Below are positions 14,748 to 23,803 of a stretch of 23,803 nt of DNA, piece after piece. A model generated the notes under the pieces. That model made no database searches. It saw only the letters and a program-made list of their open reading frames with translations, and was not told the origin of the DNA. The DNA lies in IMG/VR virus record IMGVR_UViG_3300020446_000079, positions 1-23,803 of that record; one strand, 5' to 3'. Origin of the DNA: a virus. A program made the translations under genes and the position numbers. The first letter of the stretch is position 1, and every line of letters starts with the position of its first letter.

Positions 14748-17700
14748 ATGTCAACAAGAGTTACGCCAGGATCAGGAGCTCTATTCAGACCGTCATTTAA
14801 CTCAGTATATGGTGTGTCTGGAATTGAAGTTTTAGATGGAGGTGCAGGGTATGCTAAAACCGATCCTCCAAAGATCATCATACAGGGAACAACTAGTCCT
14901 ATACAGGAGGGTGTATTCTATCCTGTAATTAGTGGTGTTGGAACTATATCCGAAGTTATTATATTCAAGGCTGGTGTTGGATATTATCCTGTTTTCAGTA
15001 CAAGTAGCACTTCACAAGTTGTTGTAGAAAGAGGTGCTTTTGGATCAGTATCTACAAGTCATGGCACTGGTTTATCATCTGTATTCTCAGGTGATTACAA
15101 TATCGTAGATGATTCAATATTTTTCAGTGATGCACCATACGGTAAAGCAGGCCCTATTGGATTAGAAACTAGTTCTTCTTTCTCTGGTAGATTATTCTCT
15201 AGAAAGTTAGATCCGTTTGATGCAAAAGATACTAACGTAATTCTTGACGATATATCTTTAGAATTTACAGGTATTGCAGGGACACAGTTTACTGTTACTG
15301 AGAATAATGGTATTACCACTGCTTTGTACAACAATGTTAATACTGGCGTAGATATCAATAATAATCCATTCATATTAATCAACAATATTGTTCAAACTCC
15401 TGGCTTAGATTTTGAAGTTGTAAATGATAGTGCTAACGCAATAAACTTTTTAAGTGGAGTTCCCAGAGCTGGTAGAATTAACAAGGTAGGATTACAAACA
15501 GGTGCTGGTTATTACCTACCACTCAAAGCAGCTGCAAGAGTTGGTGTAGGAACAACTGGTAGTGTAGAATTTTTACAATTAGAAGGGAAAGGACAAGGAT
15601 ATAGAGAAATACCAGAAATAAGCGTAAGATCATCTCAAGGTATTGGTGCAAGTATCAGAGCTGTATTAGGAACATCATCAGGAAGTTCTGTTGCTATTTC
15701 CACCGCAGACTATAACCATCTTACTGGTATTTGTACATTCAATACTGGTGCTTCATCACATGGTTTTGTGCAAGATGATAGAGTAAGGATTACAGGTGCT
15801 GGATTTACATTCACTCCAGTATCGGCGCTAAGAAATATTAATACTTTTGGTTACGATTACATAACTGGTATCACAACTATTGGTGTAACAGGTGGACATT
15901 ATCTTGGAACTTCTACTAACCAAAGTAGAAGTGTCTTAGTAAAAGAAGTACAGGTTACAAACGGTATAAGCACATTTTTGTTTAGAGAAGACGCATATCC
16001 TATTGTAGAAATAATTGACAGTCTAAACGTATTGGTAGATTGCGGTGTTAGTACGCAAGCACTAGCATATGTTAGCGGTGGTCTAGTGCAGGCAGGCGTG
16101 GACACTGCAATCTTAGAAGGTAAAAATGAAATTGGTTTTGATGTATTAAGTGGACATACTACAAATACATTCAGAGCATTTGTTGGTGTCTCTACATTTG
16201 CACATAATTATGTGAGTGGTGGTGTAGTAAACAGAGCAGAAGCGGGTATCATTACAAGTTTCCAAATCGTAGAAGGTGGAACTGGATATTACATTCCAAG
16301 ATCGATATCACATGTTGACGGAACATTCTCAAATGGTATTACAACTATCACTGCTTATGGTGCTCAGAGTGGAAGTAGTATTGACATATCACAAGTAGAT
16401 TATGAGCCATTCGCTGGTATTGCAACTATTCATGCTTCATCAGCTCATGGATTGTCAACCGCAAGTGTTGTCAAGATAACTGGTATTAAATTTGATACAG
16501 GCATTGGTGAGATTACATTCCCATCAGATACACAACAATATTTTGGTGTCACTGGTATCCTAAGTGCAAAGAACTTCACTGTGAATATTGGTATGGCAGT
16601 GACCACAACAGGTATCCATACTGCAACTGCTGGAGTAGGTTCATTCATACCTTTTGAGGGTCATGGTTTAGAAACTGATGACTTTGTAAATGTAACTGGT
16701 GTTGCTGCAACATTTACCAGTGCTCCTGCCGTCCAAGTTGGTCATGTTGAGTATGATGAGACATCTGGAATTGCAACTGTTGTAACTAGGAAAAATCACA
16801 ATCTTGAAATAGATGATTGTGTTATACTTTCTGGTATTGCCTTTACTTGTGATTACGACCCTGCTCTAGGAGTTTCTAGTGCATTGTATGACAACATAAC
16901 TGGTGTTCTTACAGTCACCACTGCAGCACCTCATGGATACAAGGTGGGTAAGGATGTTATCATGTCTGGTCTTGCATTTACATGTGCTTTAGACGGTGGT
17001 GCATACCAACACTACTATCCAAGAAGTAGATCAACTGCATATGATACTTCTATTCCAATTACAGGATATGCTGGAACTGGACTTTCAATAGATGTAGGCA
17101 TATCCCGTGTCAAGAATCAATATGTTCATAGATTTGAAGAAGCAGTCTCTGGTGCAATCATATATGGTGGAGATTATCCTCACCAATTTATCCGTGCTGA
17201 AGAGGGTGCATTACTAACTGGAGGACCTTTCTTACATGAGTTCCACAGTGCAACCGCAACATCTACATTTGCTGGTGGTGACTACCCACACACATATGTA
17301 AGTTCTGATGAAAAAACAATCAAGATTGGTGGTGATTATGCACACACATTTGTAAGTGCAGATACTAATGCAGTTCAGATAGTTGGCGGATCACAGATTA
17401 CACCAACTGACGCTGATTATACTCCTAGCACTGGTTCATTGATATTGACCCTTAATGGTCACGGTTTAACAGGACCTAGTCAACACTCACTCACAACCGC
17501 TAACTATAACCCAATCGTAGGTATCTTAACTCTTACAGTTCCTAGTCATGGATTTGCAAATGGCGACATGGTTAGGATTGCAGATGGTTCTATCGGTTGG
17601 AAGTGTTCATTGGATCAATATACATCAACAAAATATTATCCAAGAACCACTGATCCTTTAAGTAATAATTGGGTTCCTATCAGTAACGTTCAGACCAACA

Positions 17701-20700
17701 CATTCGAGGTCTTTGCTGGTATTACTACTAGAGTTGATTACACCGTGTCTGGGGCGGATTATACACCGTCTGTAGGTATCATGACAATGAGTATCGGAGT
17801 TCATGACCTAGAAGTAGGACAAAGTATTAAGATGAGAGATAGTTCACTCGGATTTACTTGTACTGCTGACCAAAACACTGCAATCAAATACTATCCAAGA
17901 TCCAAAGACCCAATCTACAACACTGCTGTTCCAATTACAGGTGTGGCTGGAACAACTATTACAGTATTTGCTGGTATCTCAACCATAGTTCCATATAACA
18001 TTAGGTTTGCAGATTATACACCAGCAGTGGGTATCATGACTGTCTCTCTTGACAGACTACATGGTTTCCAAGTTGGAGAGAGTATCAAGTTCAAACCTGG
18101 CGCACTTGGATTTAGATGTGAACAGGATGGTTTCCAAACCAGTCACTTCTATCCAAGACCACAAGACCCTTACTATGATAAACCAGTAAGTATTGTTAGT
18201 TGTGCTGGTACAATATTCACAGTTGACGTTGGAGCTACTGGTGGAGCAAACATATATCAATTCATACCAAACCAAGGTGTGGCAGTTGGTGGTGTTCTTG
18301 CTGGTGGTGATTATCCATACACTCTAGTTGGTGTTGGAACTGATGCAGTTATTACTGGTGGTGGAGACTACGGCCCATACTGGTATCAAAATTCTACAAC
18401 TGGTGCAATCGAAAGACCAACTCAACAGGTTCAGATTGCAGAAGGTTCTTTGAACTTCAAGTGTGCTAAAGATAACTATGCAACTGTTCATGCTTATCCT
18501 CGTAAGACAGACCCAGCATACAACGTTAATCTAGGTATAGTTTCTGCAACTACAAATAACTTTGAGGTAAGAGTAGGTCCTTCCACAATACAGGAACGTT
18601 CTATATCAACATCCACATACAATGCTGCTACAGGTGAACTTGTATTGAATGTTGGTGCTGGACACTCTTATTACGATCACTCATCTCACACAATTTCGAC
18701 GGCAACGTATAATGCTAGTACTGGTGTACTAGAACCAACCATTGCAAATCATGGTTTCGTTGCTGGTGAGTATGTCAAGTTTGATTTAGAATCAATTTCA
18801 TTCAAATGCGATCTAGATGGATATACTGCAACTAAGGCATATCCAAGATACTCTGATCCATTCTTGAATGAGTGGCTACCAATCTATCATGTTGGTGTCA
18901 ATACATTCTCTGTAAATGTTGGTGTATCTACTATTGTAAATGCACACTGGTTCCAGAGTGCAACTACTGGTGGTCTTAAGAAAGCCAGAGACACTGTTGG
19001 TATCAATACTGCATCTATAAGGTTCACATGTGCTAGAGATAATCATGCGACAGAACATGCCTATCCTCGTCCTGATGACCCAATCGGTGGCAATGCTTCT
19101 GTTGGTATTGGTTCTACATCTGCCGATACCATAACAATCAACGTTGGTGTATCTACAATAGTCAATTACGGTATCACTACTGCAGCCTATACTGCAAGTA
19201 CAGGTATCATGACCGTGTTCTCTAATGTTCACGGATTTAATGGTGCTTTACCCAAGAGTGTAGAATTTGCAACTTATGATGCTGGATCTGGTATTATGAC
19301 TTGTACTGTTTCTAATCACGGAATGGTAACTGGTAATAGAGTTCAGTTTGCAAGAGGTTCCATCAGATTCAGATGTATGATGGATCAAAGAAAGACTATC
19401 AAGGATTACCCAAGAAGAAAAGATCCAGCAGATCAACAGTGGTTATCAATTACTACTGTAGACTTAGATAACTTTAGTGTGAATGTAGGAACATCACCTC
19501 TTGTTTATCACAGTCCTACAAGCGGATCATATGATCCTTTCACTGGATTGATGACTATAGACATTGGTTCCCACACACTACAAAAAGGAACTGGTGTAAA
19601 ATTAAAAACAAGAGGATTCAAATTTACCTGTGCCTTAGATAACCATGCGACAAATCACTTCTACCCAAGGGCAAGCGGCATATCTGGCCCAGATCCTGCT
19701 TATAATACTTCTGTTAAGATTACTGCTACTACAGATACCACCATTACTCTGGACGTAGGTAAGTCATCTAACCAATCTGAACATATCTTTGTTTCTGCTG
19801 TTGCAAACTCAGTCATCAGTGGTGGAGATTACAAGCATACATTTGAGAACGCAGACCTCGATGGAATGTTGATTGCTAGAGATACTGTTGGACTTGCAAC
19901 AAACTCATACACATGGAGATGTAGTCAGGACAACTATGCCACAGACCACACATATCCTAGAACAACTGATCCAATACACGACATAGAAGTTGGTATTGTT
20001 ACCTCAACAATAGACACATTCACAATCAACGTTGGTATTACGTCTAGAGTTAAGTTCAATGTAACTAATGCAACCTATGACGCAAACAGTGGATTGGCAA
20101 CAATTACCACAGATACAGCTCATGGACAAACAACTTTAACATCAGTTGGTTTAGTAACAGGTGGATTGGTTTACTCTTGTTCTATGGATCAGTATGCAAC
20201 AGAGCATCCATATCCTAGAACAACTGACCCTGCACATGATACTGCATTATATCCTACTGCTGTTACATCTAACAATATCACTTTGAACGTTGGTGTTTCT
20301 ACTAGAGTGGAGTATGACGTTAACCATGCAGACTACAATGAGTCTATTGGTATCATGACTGCATATCTACCTACGGTTCATGGTATTACAACTGCTGCTG
20401 GTGTTGGTAGAAATGTCAAGTTGAAAACTGAATCTATATTATTCTCCTGTTCTCAGGATAACTACACCACAAAACAATTCTATCCAAAAGGCGGAGATCC
20501 TTACTACAATGGATCTATAATTACTAGGGTTATTAATAACACTCAAATTGAAACTCAGGTAGGCCCATCTACTACACCTAGTTTCTACAACTCAGGTGGT
20601 AAGATTCAAGGTGTTATACTTGCTCCTAGATTGAGAAATAACTCTCCAAGTGGTGAAGACTTTGCATCTGGCGGTACGTTTGTAGATAAAATTATTGACA

Positions 20701-23700
20701 GTAAAACTTACGTTGTAAACGTAGGTATTTCTACAGTGGATCACAACTATGCTAGGGGTGGTATTTCACAACAAGGTAAGAGAATCTCATCTTCTATAGA
20801 AAAAGGATTCTCTGGATTTGATGTTATTGAAAAAATAGATGCTGCGAAATTCAGAGTCGATGCTGGTCTTACAACCGAAAGATCTATCTTCAAGAGAGGC
20901 GGTAGAGTTGACAAACCAGTGTTTGTTGACATTGCAGAACCAAACGGATACTTCAACAGAGATCTTGAATACATCTCAGGAACAACTGGCATTGGAACAA
21001 ATGCAGTTGTCAACCTCCGTGTGAATGTAGATGGTAACATTGCAGAATTTGATCTTATCGAAGAGGGAGTTGCATACAAGAACGAGGATAAACTAACTGT
21101 ATCTGGTATTGCGACTGACCCAAGAGTAGGCGTTCTAACTGAGTTCCAACTAACAGTTACAGAACTTGAGAATGATACATTCTCTGGATTCTATCCAGGC
21201 CAGTTCATTCTGTTTGATGATATCTCCTCATTCTTCAACGGTGTTCGTACTAAGTTTACTTTATCTGTAACAACTGCTGGTGTCACAGAGATCTTAAGTC
21301 TTAAGACTCTGCCTGGTAGTGACATGGATATTACAAACAACATATTCATTTACATTAATGATATCTTACAGACTCCACAATCATCTTACACATTCAAAGG
21401 TAGTAGAGTCATCTTCACTGAAGCTCCAAAACCAAACTCTAAGTGTTCTGTATTCTACTTCAGAGGATCTAAGAGAGATGTTGAGACTGTTGATCCAGTT
21501 GCATCATTGAAGCCTGGTGATGTTGTTAGAATTAAGGAAAACAGAAATGATCCTCTAGACAGAGATCAGTTTGAAAGAACATCTAAGAGAATAGTCGCTT
21601 CTGATGTTCTAGAAACATTCTCTTACAACAGTGTCGGTATTGATACTGCTGCTGATGCAGAGAGACCATTATCATGGGAAAAACAAAGACAAGATCAGAT
21701 TCTCTCTGGTGTTCTAATATCAAAAGCTAGACCAGCCTTGAAGGGTAGAGTTCTACCTACAACTAGACTTATTAGGAATGTTGGTCAATTAGATGATAGT
21801 TTCTATGTCAACAACGCTTTCCCTGTATTCACTGCAATTGATAAGTTGATACAGTCAGAAAGAAACATTGAAATATTTGAAGATGTAACTGTAGAGCCTG
21901 GAATTGTTACATCTCTAGTTTCTACATCATCTAGTATCTCATCTTTGACAATCGCAGATGCTGGATCAGGATATGTAAATATATCCAATCCAACTGTTGC
22001 AATATCCAGTTCGTTGATCAAACGTAAAGATCCTATCTCTGCATGGGAGTTCGATGCTATCACTGGTATAACATCTGCTATTGAATTTAACGCAATATCT
22101 AAACAAGACCCATACGTCGCTGTTGGATCAAGTAGTTTCTACATGAATACTAAGAGTGGTACGTTCTGGGAGAGAGGTAGAATTGGATTTGGTGGAACTG
22201 TCACATTCAATGGTGTTGGTGTAGGTAATACCGTCTTTAGTCCCGATGTATATGTTGTGGCGGTTGGTGATTATGGATCTATAGCGAGAGCAGTTGCGAT
22301 TGGTAACAGTATCAGTTCATGGACTCCTTTAACACTACTAGAACAAAGACAAATACCCGCTATCGCACAAATTAGTACATTCCCAAGTACATACGAGGGC
22401 AATTTCCAAGATGTAATTTGGGAAGGAACTAGAAATACATGGGTTGCAGTTGGTGCTGCTGGATCTATATTTACTGCTGTGGGTATGACAACTGATGCTG
22501 CATACAGTCAGTTCTCAGGAACACTACAACAACTTAATGCAGTGTGTTACGGTCAATCAGAATACATTGCAGTTGGTAATGGTGGTGCTATCATTGCTTC
22601 TAATGACGGAACAGGTTGGTCTGACAAAGTAAGTAATACTGTCAACGATCTAAATGATATCATCTATGATGGTAATAGATTTATTGTTGTGGGTGACAGT
22701 GGAACTATTGGTATTTCTACTAATAAAAACTTCTGGCAACCTTGGAGTCAACAACTACCAGCTGGAACACAACACCCTGCCACATTTGACTTTGCTAAGA
22801 TTAAGTTCTTTGACAACATCTACGTTGGTATCAGCACAGTTGGTCAACTATATTACTCATTTGACCTTGCTAACTGGAACTTAAGAACTATTTCTCATCC
22901 TAATGAGATCCGTGACCTTGTACAAACACCTTATGGTGACTTTGCAAGTAATAGAGTTATCACAGTTGGATCTGGAACCACAACATTCTATGCAGATCCA
23001 GTTCTCAATAGAGCAACAGCTGAAGCATCTGCAACTGCTGGAATTATCACATCAGTCACAGTTACTAATGGTGGATTTGGATATGATGTTGGTAGTTCAC
23101 CTCCAGTTATTGTGGAATCAGATAAGACTAAGAGTGAAAAAATATTCTCGGTTGATTCAAAAGGAGACTTTGGTGACATTGTAGGAATAAATACATGGCT
23201 ACCAGGCTCAGGTGCAAGACTCCCACAGTTGGAGTTTACACTCAAGTCTCAGTTTAATGATAACTCAAACTTGGGTTATGGTTACTCCTCACTAAATCAA
23301 CTCGGAGTTGAATACAGTGGTCTGCAAAAAGGCGACTTCTTTACAATCTACGATAGTTCATTAGTTGTTGGTCACGCACTAACAGGTATTACTACCGCTA
23401 GTGGTTCACAAGAAGTTGTCGGTATGGTTACTGCTGGTGATTATCTTGGTGGTGTATTCAGAGTTGAAGTAGTAACAACAGGAGACTCTGTTTCTGGTTT
23501 AGTCACAGTCAGATGTGCTTTTGAACCAGGCCCTGTAACTCTAGGTAACAATACAATTCACGTTGGTATTGCTGGAACCTCTAATGTTGATACATTCTGG
23601 GGTAAATATAGTTGGGGACAATTCTTTGGTTATCAGAATCGTGGTGCTGGTAATCCAACAGATTTCGTTGTCAATCCAATGAACGGTAATACTGGATTAT

Positions 23701-23741
23701 CCACAGCTGCTGTAGTATCCAGATTAAAACCATTAACTTAA
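14748..23741 (+). CDS. Giant repeat-rich virion structural / probable host-facing tail protein, 2997 aa
   Basis: Probably a fibrous or rim component of the baseplate or tail; no enzymatic motif is visible. Residues 1-700 hold GxGY-type beta repeats, a LINNIVQTP module at about 209, and repeats of the type (A/D)YxxxTGxxT...HG. Residues about 701-1918 form an array of units with the core (F/W/Y)xC..D....YPR..DP followed by a VGxST strand. Within it, at 792-881, are five 18-residue units built on (Y/F)xHxF...GGD. A linker at about 2140-2450 contains YINDILQTP, VIFTEAPKPNS and WEKQRQDQILSG. Residues about 2454-2745 show some seven units of the form VxVGxxGxIxxSxDGxxW, predicted to be a beta-propeller. 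A glycine-rich C-terminus ends VSRLKPLT. There is no signal peptide or membrane segment. It shares modules with the 3004-residue protein and follows the gp9-like gene with a strong ribosome site. Confidence 0.85.
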   Translation: MSTRVTPGSGALFRPSFNSVYGVSGIEVLDGGAGYAKTDPPKIIIQGTTSPIQEGVFYPVISGVGTISEVIIFKAGVGYYPVFSTSSTSQVVVERGAFGSVSTSHGTGLSSVFSGDYNIVDDSIFFSDAPYGKAGPIGLETSSSFSGRLFSRKLDPFDAKDTNVILDDISLEFTGIAGTQFTVTENNGITTALYNNVNTGVDINNNPFILINNIVQTPGLDFEVVNDSANAINFLSGVPRAGRINKVGLQTGAGYYLPLKAAARVGVGTTGSVEFLQLEGKGQGYREIPEISVRSSQGIGASIRAVLGTSSGSSVAISTADYNHLTGICTFNTGASSHGFVQDDRVRITGAGFTFTPVSALRNINTFGYDYITGITTIGVTGGHYLGTSTNQSRSVLVKEVQVTNGISTFLFREDAYPIVEIIDSLNVLVDCGVSTQALAYVSGGLVQAGVDTAILEGKNEIGFDVLSGHTTNTFRAFVGVSTFAHNYVSGGVVNRAEAGIITSFQIVEGGTGYYIPRSISHVDGTFSNGITTITAYGAQSGSSIDISQVDYEPFAGIATIHASSAHGLSTASVVKITGIKFDTGIGEITFPSDTQQYFGVTGILSAKNFTVNIGMAVTTTGIHTATAGVGSFIPFEGHGLETDDFVNVTGVAATFTSAPAVQVGHVEYDETSGIATVVTRKNHNLEIDDCVILSGIAFTCDYDPALGVSSALYDNITGVLTVTTAAPHGYKVGKDVIMSGLAFTCALDGGAYQHYYPRSRSTAYDTSIPITGYAGTGLSIDVGISRVKNQYVHRFEEAVSGAIIYGGDYPHQFIRAEEGALLTGGPFLHEFHSATATSTFAGGDYPHTYVSSDEKTIKIGGDYAHTFVSADTNAVQIVGGSQITPTDADYTPSTGSLILTLNGHGLTGPSQHSLTTANYNPIVGILTLTVPSHGFANGDMVRIADGSIGWKCSLDQYTSTKYYPRTTDPLSNNWVPISNVQTNTFEVFAGITTRVDYTVSGADYTPSVGIMTMSIGVHDLEVGQSIKMRDSSLGFTCTADQNTAIKYYPRSKDPIYNTAVPITGVAGTTITVFAGISTIVPYNIRFADYTPAVGIMTVSLDRLHGFQVGESIKFKPGALGFRCEQDGFQTSHFYPRPQDPYYDKPVSIVSCAGTIFTVDVGATGGANIYQFIPNQGVAVGGVLAGGDYPYTLVGVGTDAVITGGGDYGPYWYQNSTTGAIERPTQQVQIAEGSLNFKCAKDNYATVHAYPRKTDPAYNVNLGIVSATTNNFEVRVGPSTIQERSISTSTYNAATGELVLNVGAGHSYYDHSSHTISTATYNASTGVLEPTIANHGFVAGEYVKFDLESISFKCDLDGYTATKAYPRYSDPFLNEWLPIYHVGVNTFSVNVGVSTIVNAHWFQSATTGGLKKARDTVGINTASIRFTCARDNHATEHAYPRPDDPIGGNASVGIGSTSADTITINVGVSTIVNYGITTAAYTASTGIMTVFSNVHGFNGALPKSVEFATYDAGSGIMTCTVSNHGMVTGNRVQFARGSIRFRCMMDQRKTIKDYPRRKDPADQQWLSITTVDLDNFSVNVGTSPLVYHSPTSGSYDPFTGLMTIDIGSHTLQKGTGVKLKTRGFKFTCALDNHATNHFYPRASGISGPDPAYNTSVKITATTDTTITLDVGKSSNQSEHIFVSAVANSVISGGDYKHTFENADLDGMLIARDTVGLATNSYTWRCSQDNYATDHTYPRTTDPIHDIEVGIVTSTIDTFTINVGITSRVKFNVTNATYDANSGLATITTDTAHGQTTLTSVGLVTGGLVYSCSMDQYATEHPYPRTTDPAHDTALYPTAVTSNNITLNVGVSTRVEYDVNHADYNESIGIMTAYLPTVHGITTAAGVGRNVKLKTESILFSCSQDNYTTKQFYPKGGDPYYNGSIITRVINNTQIETQVGPSTTPSFYNSGGKIQGVILAPRLRNNSPSGEDFASGGTFVDKIIDSKTYVVNVGISTVDHNYARGGISQQGKRISSSIEKGFSGFDVIEKIDAAKFRVDAGLTTERSIFKRGGRVDKPVFVDIAEPNGYFNRDLEYISGTTGIGTNAVVNLRVNVDGNIAEFDLIEEGVAYKNEDKLTVSGIATDPRVGVLTEFQLTVTELENDTFSGFYPGQFILFDDISSFFNGVRTKFTLSVTTAGVTEILSLKTLPGSDMDITNNIFIYINDILQTPQSSYTFKGSRVIFTEAPKPNSKCSVFYFRGSKRDVETVDPVASLKPGDVVRIKENRNDPLDRDQFERTSKRIVASDVLETFSYNSVGIDTAADAERPLSWEKQRQDQILSGVLISKARPALKGRVLPTTRLIRNVGQLDDSFYVNNAFPVFTAIDKLIQSERNIEIFEDVTVEPGIVTSLVSTSSSISSLTIADAGSGYVNISNPTVAISSSLIKRKDPISAWEFDAITGITSAIEFNAISKQDPYVAVGSSSFYMNTKSGTFWERGRIGFGGTVTFNGVGVGNTVFSPDVYVVAVGDYGSIARAVAIGNSISSWTPLTLLEQRQIPAIAQISTFPSTYEGNFQDVIWEGTRNTWVAVGAAGSIFTAVGMTTDAAYSQFSGTLQQLNAVCYGQSEYIAVGNGGAIIASNDGTGWSDKVSNTVNDLNDIIYDGNRFIVVGDSGTIGISTNKNFWQPWSQQLPAGTQHPATFDFAKIKFFDNIYVGISTVGQLYYSFDLANWNLRTISHPNEIRDLVQTPYGDFASNRVITVGSGTTTFYADPVLNRATAEASATAGIITSVTVTNGGFGYDVGSSPPVIVESDKTKSEKIFSVDSKGDFGDIVGINTWLPGSGARLPQLEFTLKSQFNDNSNLGYGYSSLNQLGVEYSGLQKGDFFTIYDSSLVVGHALTGITTASGSQEVVGMVTAGDYLGGVFRVEVVTTGDSVSGLVTVRCAFEPGPVTLGNNTIHVGIAGTSNVDTFWGKYSWGQFFGYQNRGAGNPTDFVVNPMNGNTGLSTAAVVSRLKPLT
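16848..20501 (+). repeat. Array of Cys/YPR/DP protein repeats
   Basis: Thirteen copies of an FxC-type core occur, with the cysteine at residues 701, 746, 953, 1038, 1124, 1239, 1354, 1428, 1543, 1628, 1725, 1811 and 1901. Twelve of them have the following YPR (or YPK) and most have DP. Examples are FTCTADQNTAIKYYPRSKDP and FKCDLDGYTATKAYPRYSDP. Copies are strongly diverged at the DNA level, so this is a protein repeat and not a recent DNA duplication. Confidence 0.9.
17121..17390 (+). repeat. Five tandem copies of an 18-residue repeat
   Basis: Exactly 270 bases encode five 18-residue units (residues 792-881): YVHRFEEAVSGAIIYGGD, YPHQFIRAEEGALLTGGP, FLHEFHSATATSTFAGGD, YPHTYVSSDEKTIKIGGD and a final YAHTFVSADTNAVQIVGG. 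Each has an aromatic, then His, another aromatic and a closing GG. The unit recurs singly or in degenerate form elsewhere in the same protein, for example near residue 1700 (HIFVSAVANSVISGGD). Confidence 0.9.
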
Positions 23742-23743
23742 CC

Positions 23744-23751
23744 ACTAAATA
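23744..23751 (+). promoter_or_regulatory. Late-promoter-like box ACTAAATA
   Basis: The CTAAATA core matches the downstream seven bases of the T4-type late box at six positions. It sits three bases after the stop of the 2997-residue gene and 25 bases before the ATG at 23777. The same A-rich then T-rich leader layout is seen at 13689. It probably drives the next, incomplete gene. Confidence 0.55.
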
Positions 23752-23776
23752 AAACAAAAAGACTAGTTTTTTTAAA

Positions 23777-23803
23777 ATGCCTGCCATAATATCCGAACAG
23801 TTT
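23777..23803 (+). CDS. N-terminal start of the next late gene (3' truncated)
   Basis: The last 27 bases encode MPAIISEQF and then leave the window. The start is supported by the late-type box 25 bases upstream and by following the previous stop by 35 bases; no Shine-Dalgarno sequence is present. The N-terminus is reminiscent of virion structural proteins in marine T4-like phages, but nine residues cannot establish that. Confidence 0.5.

Noticed and set aside
16848-20501. CRISPR-like or DNA-level repeat array
   Set aside because: The periodicity is in the protein. DNA copies are diverged, have no fixed-length identical repeats, and the frame is open throughout.
23692-23722. Hairpin CTGGAT...ATCCAG with an inner ACAG/CTGT stem near the end of the second giant
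   Set aside because: It lies inside the coding frame and has no T run after it, so it is not an intrinsic terminator. It may be chance.
4673-23741. Possible sequencing frameshift or artificial fusion producing the giant frames
   Set aside because: Both frames are unbroken for about 9 kb, have consistent composition and modular content throughout, and end next to late-type boxes or ribosome sites. Giant tail proteins of this kind are plausible in marine myoviruses.

Overview
The window reads as part of the late structural region of a T4-like myovirus, most likely a marine one that infects cyanobacteria or similar oceanic bacteria. Three things support this. There is an intact pair of contractile-tail baseplate wedge genes (gp25, then a baseplate-J-type gp6). 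A protein with the N-terminal motif shared by T4 gp9 and gp10 follows downstream. Sequences close to the T4 late-promoter consensus TATAAATA sit at gene and operon boundaries. The DNA is AT-rich, every supported gene is on the + strand, and genes are packed end to end with several TAATG stop/start overlaps. I see no tRNA, insertion sequence, CRISPR array, integrase or photosynthesis gene, and no stretch over 300 bases lacks a gene.

Layout. Bases 1-984 hold the tail end of an unrecognised gene, a 177-residue unrecognised protein and two very small acidic or charged proteins. A predicted extended -10 sigma70-type promoter (1004-1032) precedes a glycosyltransferase-like gene (1055-1813) with a 58-residue protein coupled to it. 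A 50-residue protein follows (2010-2162), then a clear intrinsic terminator (2183-2207) and at once a late-promoter-like box (2211-2218). From there a coupled series runs: a 45-residue protein, gp25, gp6, then a 3004-residue giant (4673-13687). The last carries two separated segments resembling the C-terminal part of T4 gp7, with more than two thousand residues between them that include a YHYH-type domain and many GxGY beta repeats. An exact TATAAATA box then precedes a gp9/gp10-like protein (13717-14739), which is followed by a second giant of 2997 residues (14748-23741). This second giant contains an array of Cys/YPR/DP repeats, a five-copy 18-residue tandem repeat and a predicted beta-propeller. 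One more late-type box precedes a gene that starts at 23777 and runs off the end.

How the genes fit together. By T4 analogy gp25, gp6 and gp7 build the baseplate wedge, and gp9/gp10 link the wedge to tail fibres and short spikes. The two giants probably elaborate the baseplate rim or host-facing fibres. The conserved anchors (gp25, gp6, gp7-like ends, gp9-like N-terminus) look like the assembly core. The repeat-rich inserts look like fast-changing surface material. The gp7-like assignment of the giant rests on short segments recalled from the T4 sequence and needs a profile search. The functions of the small proteins are unknown.
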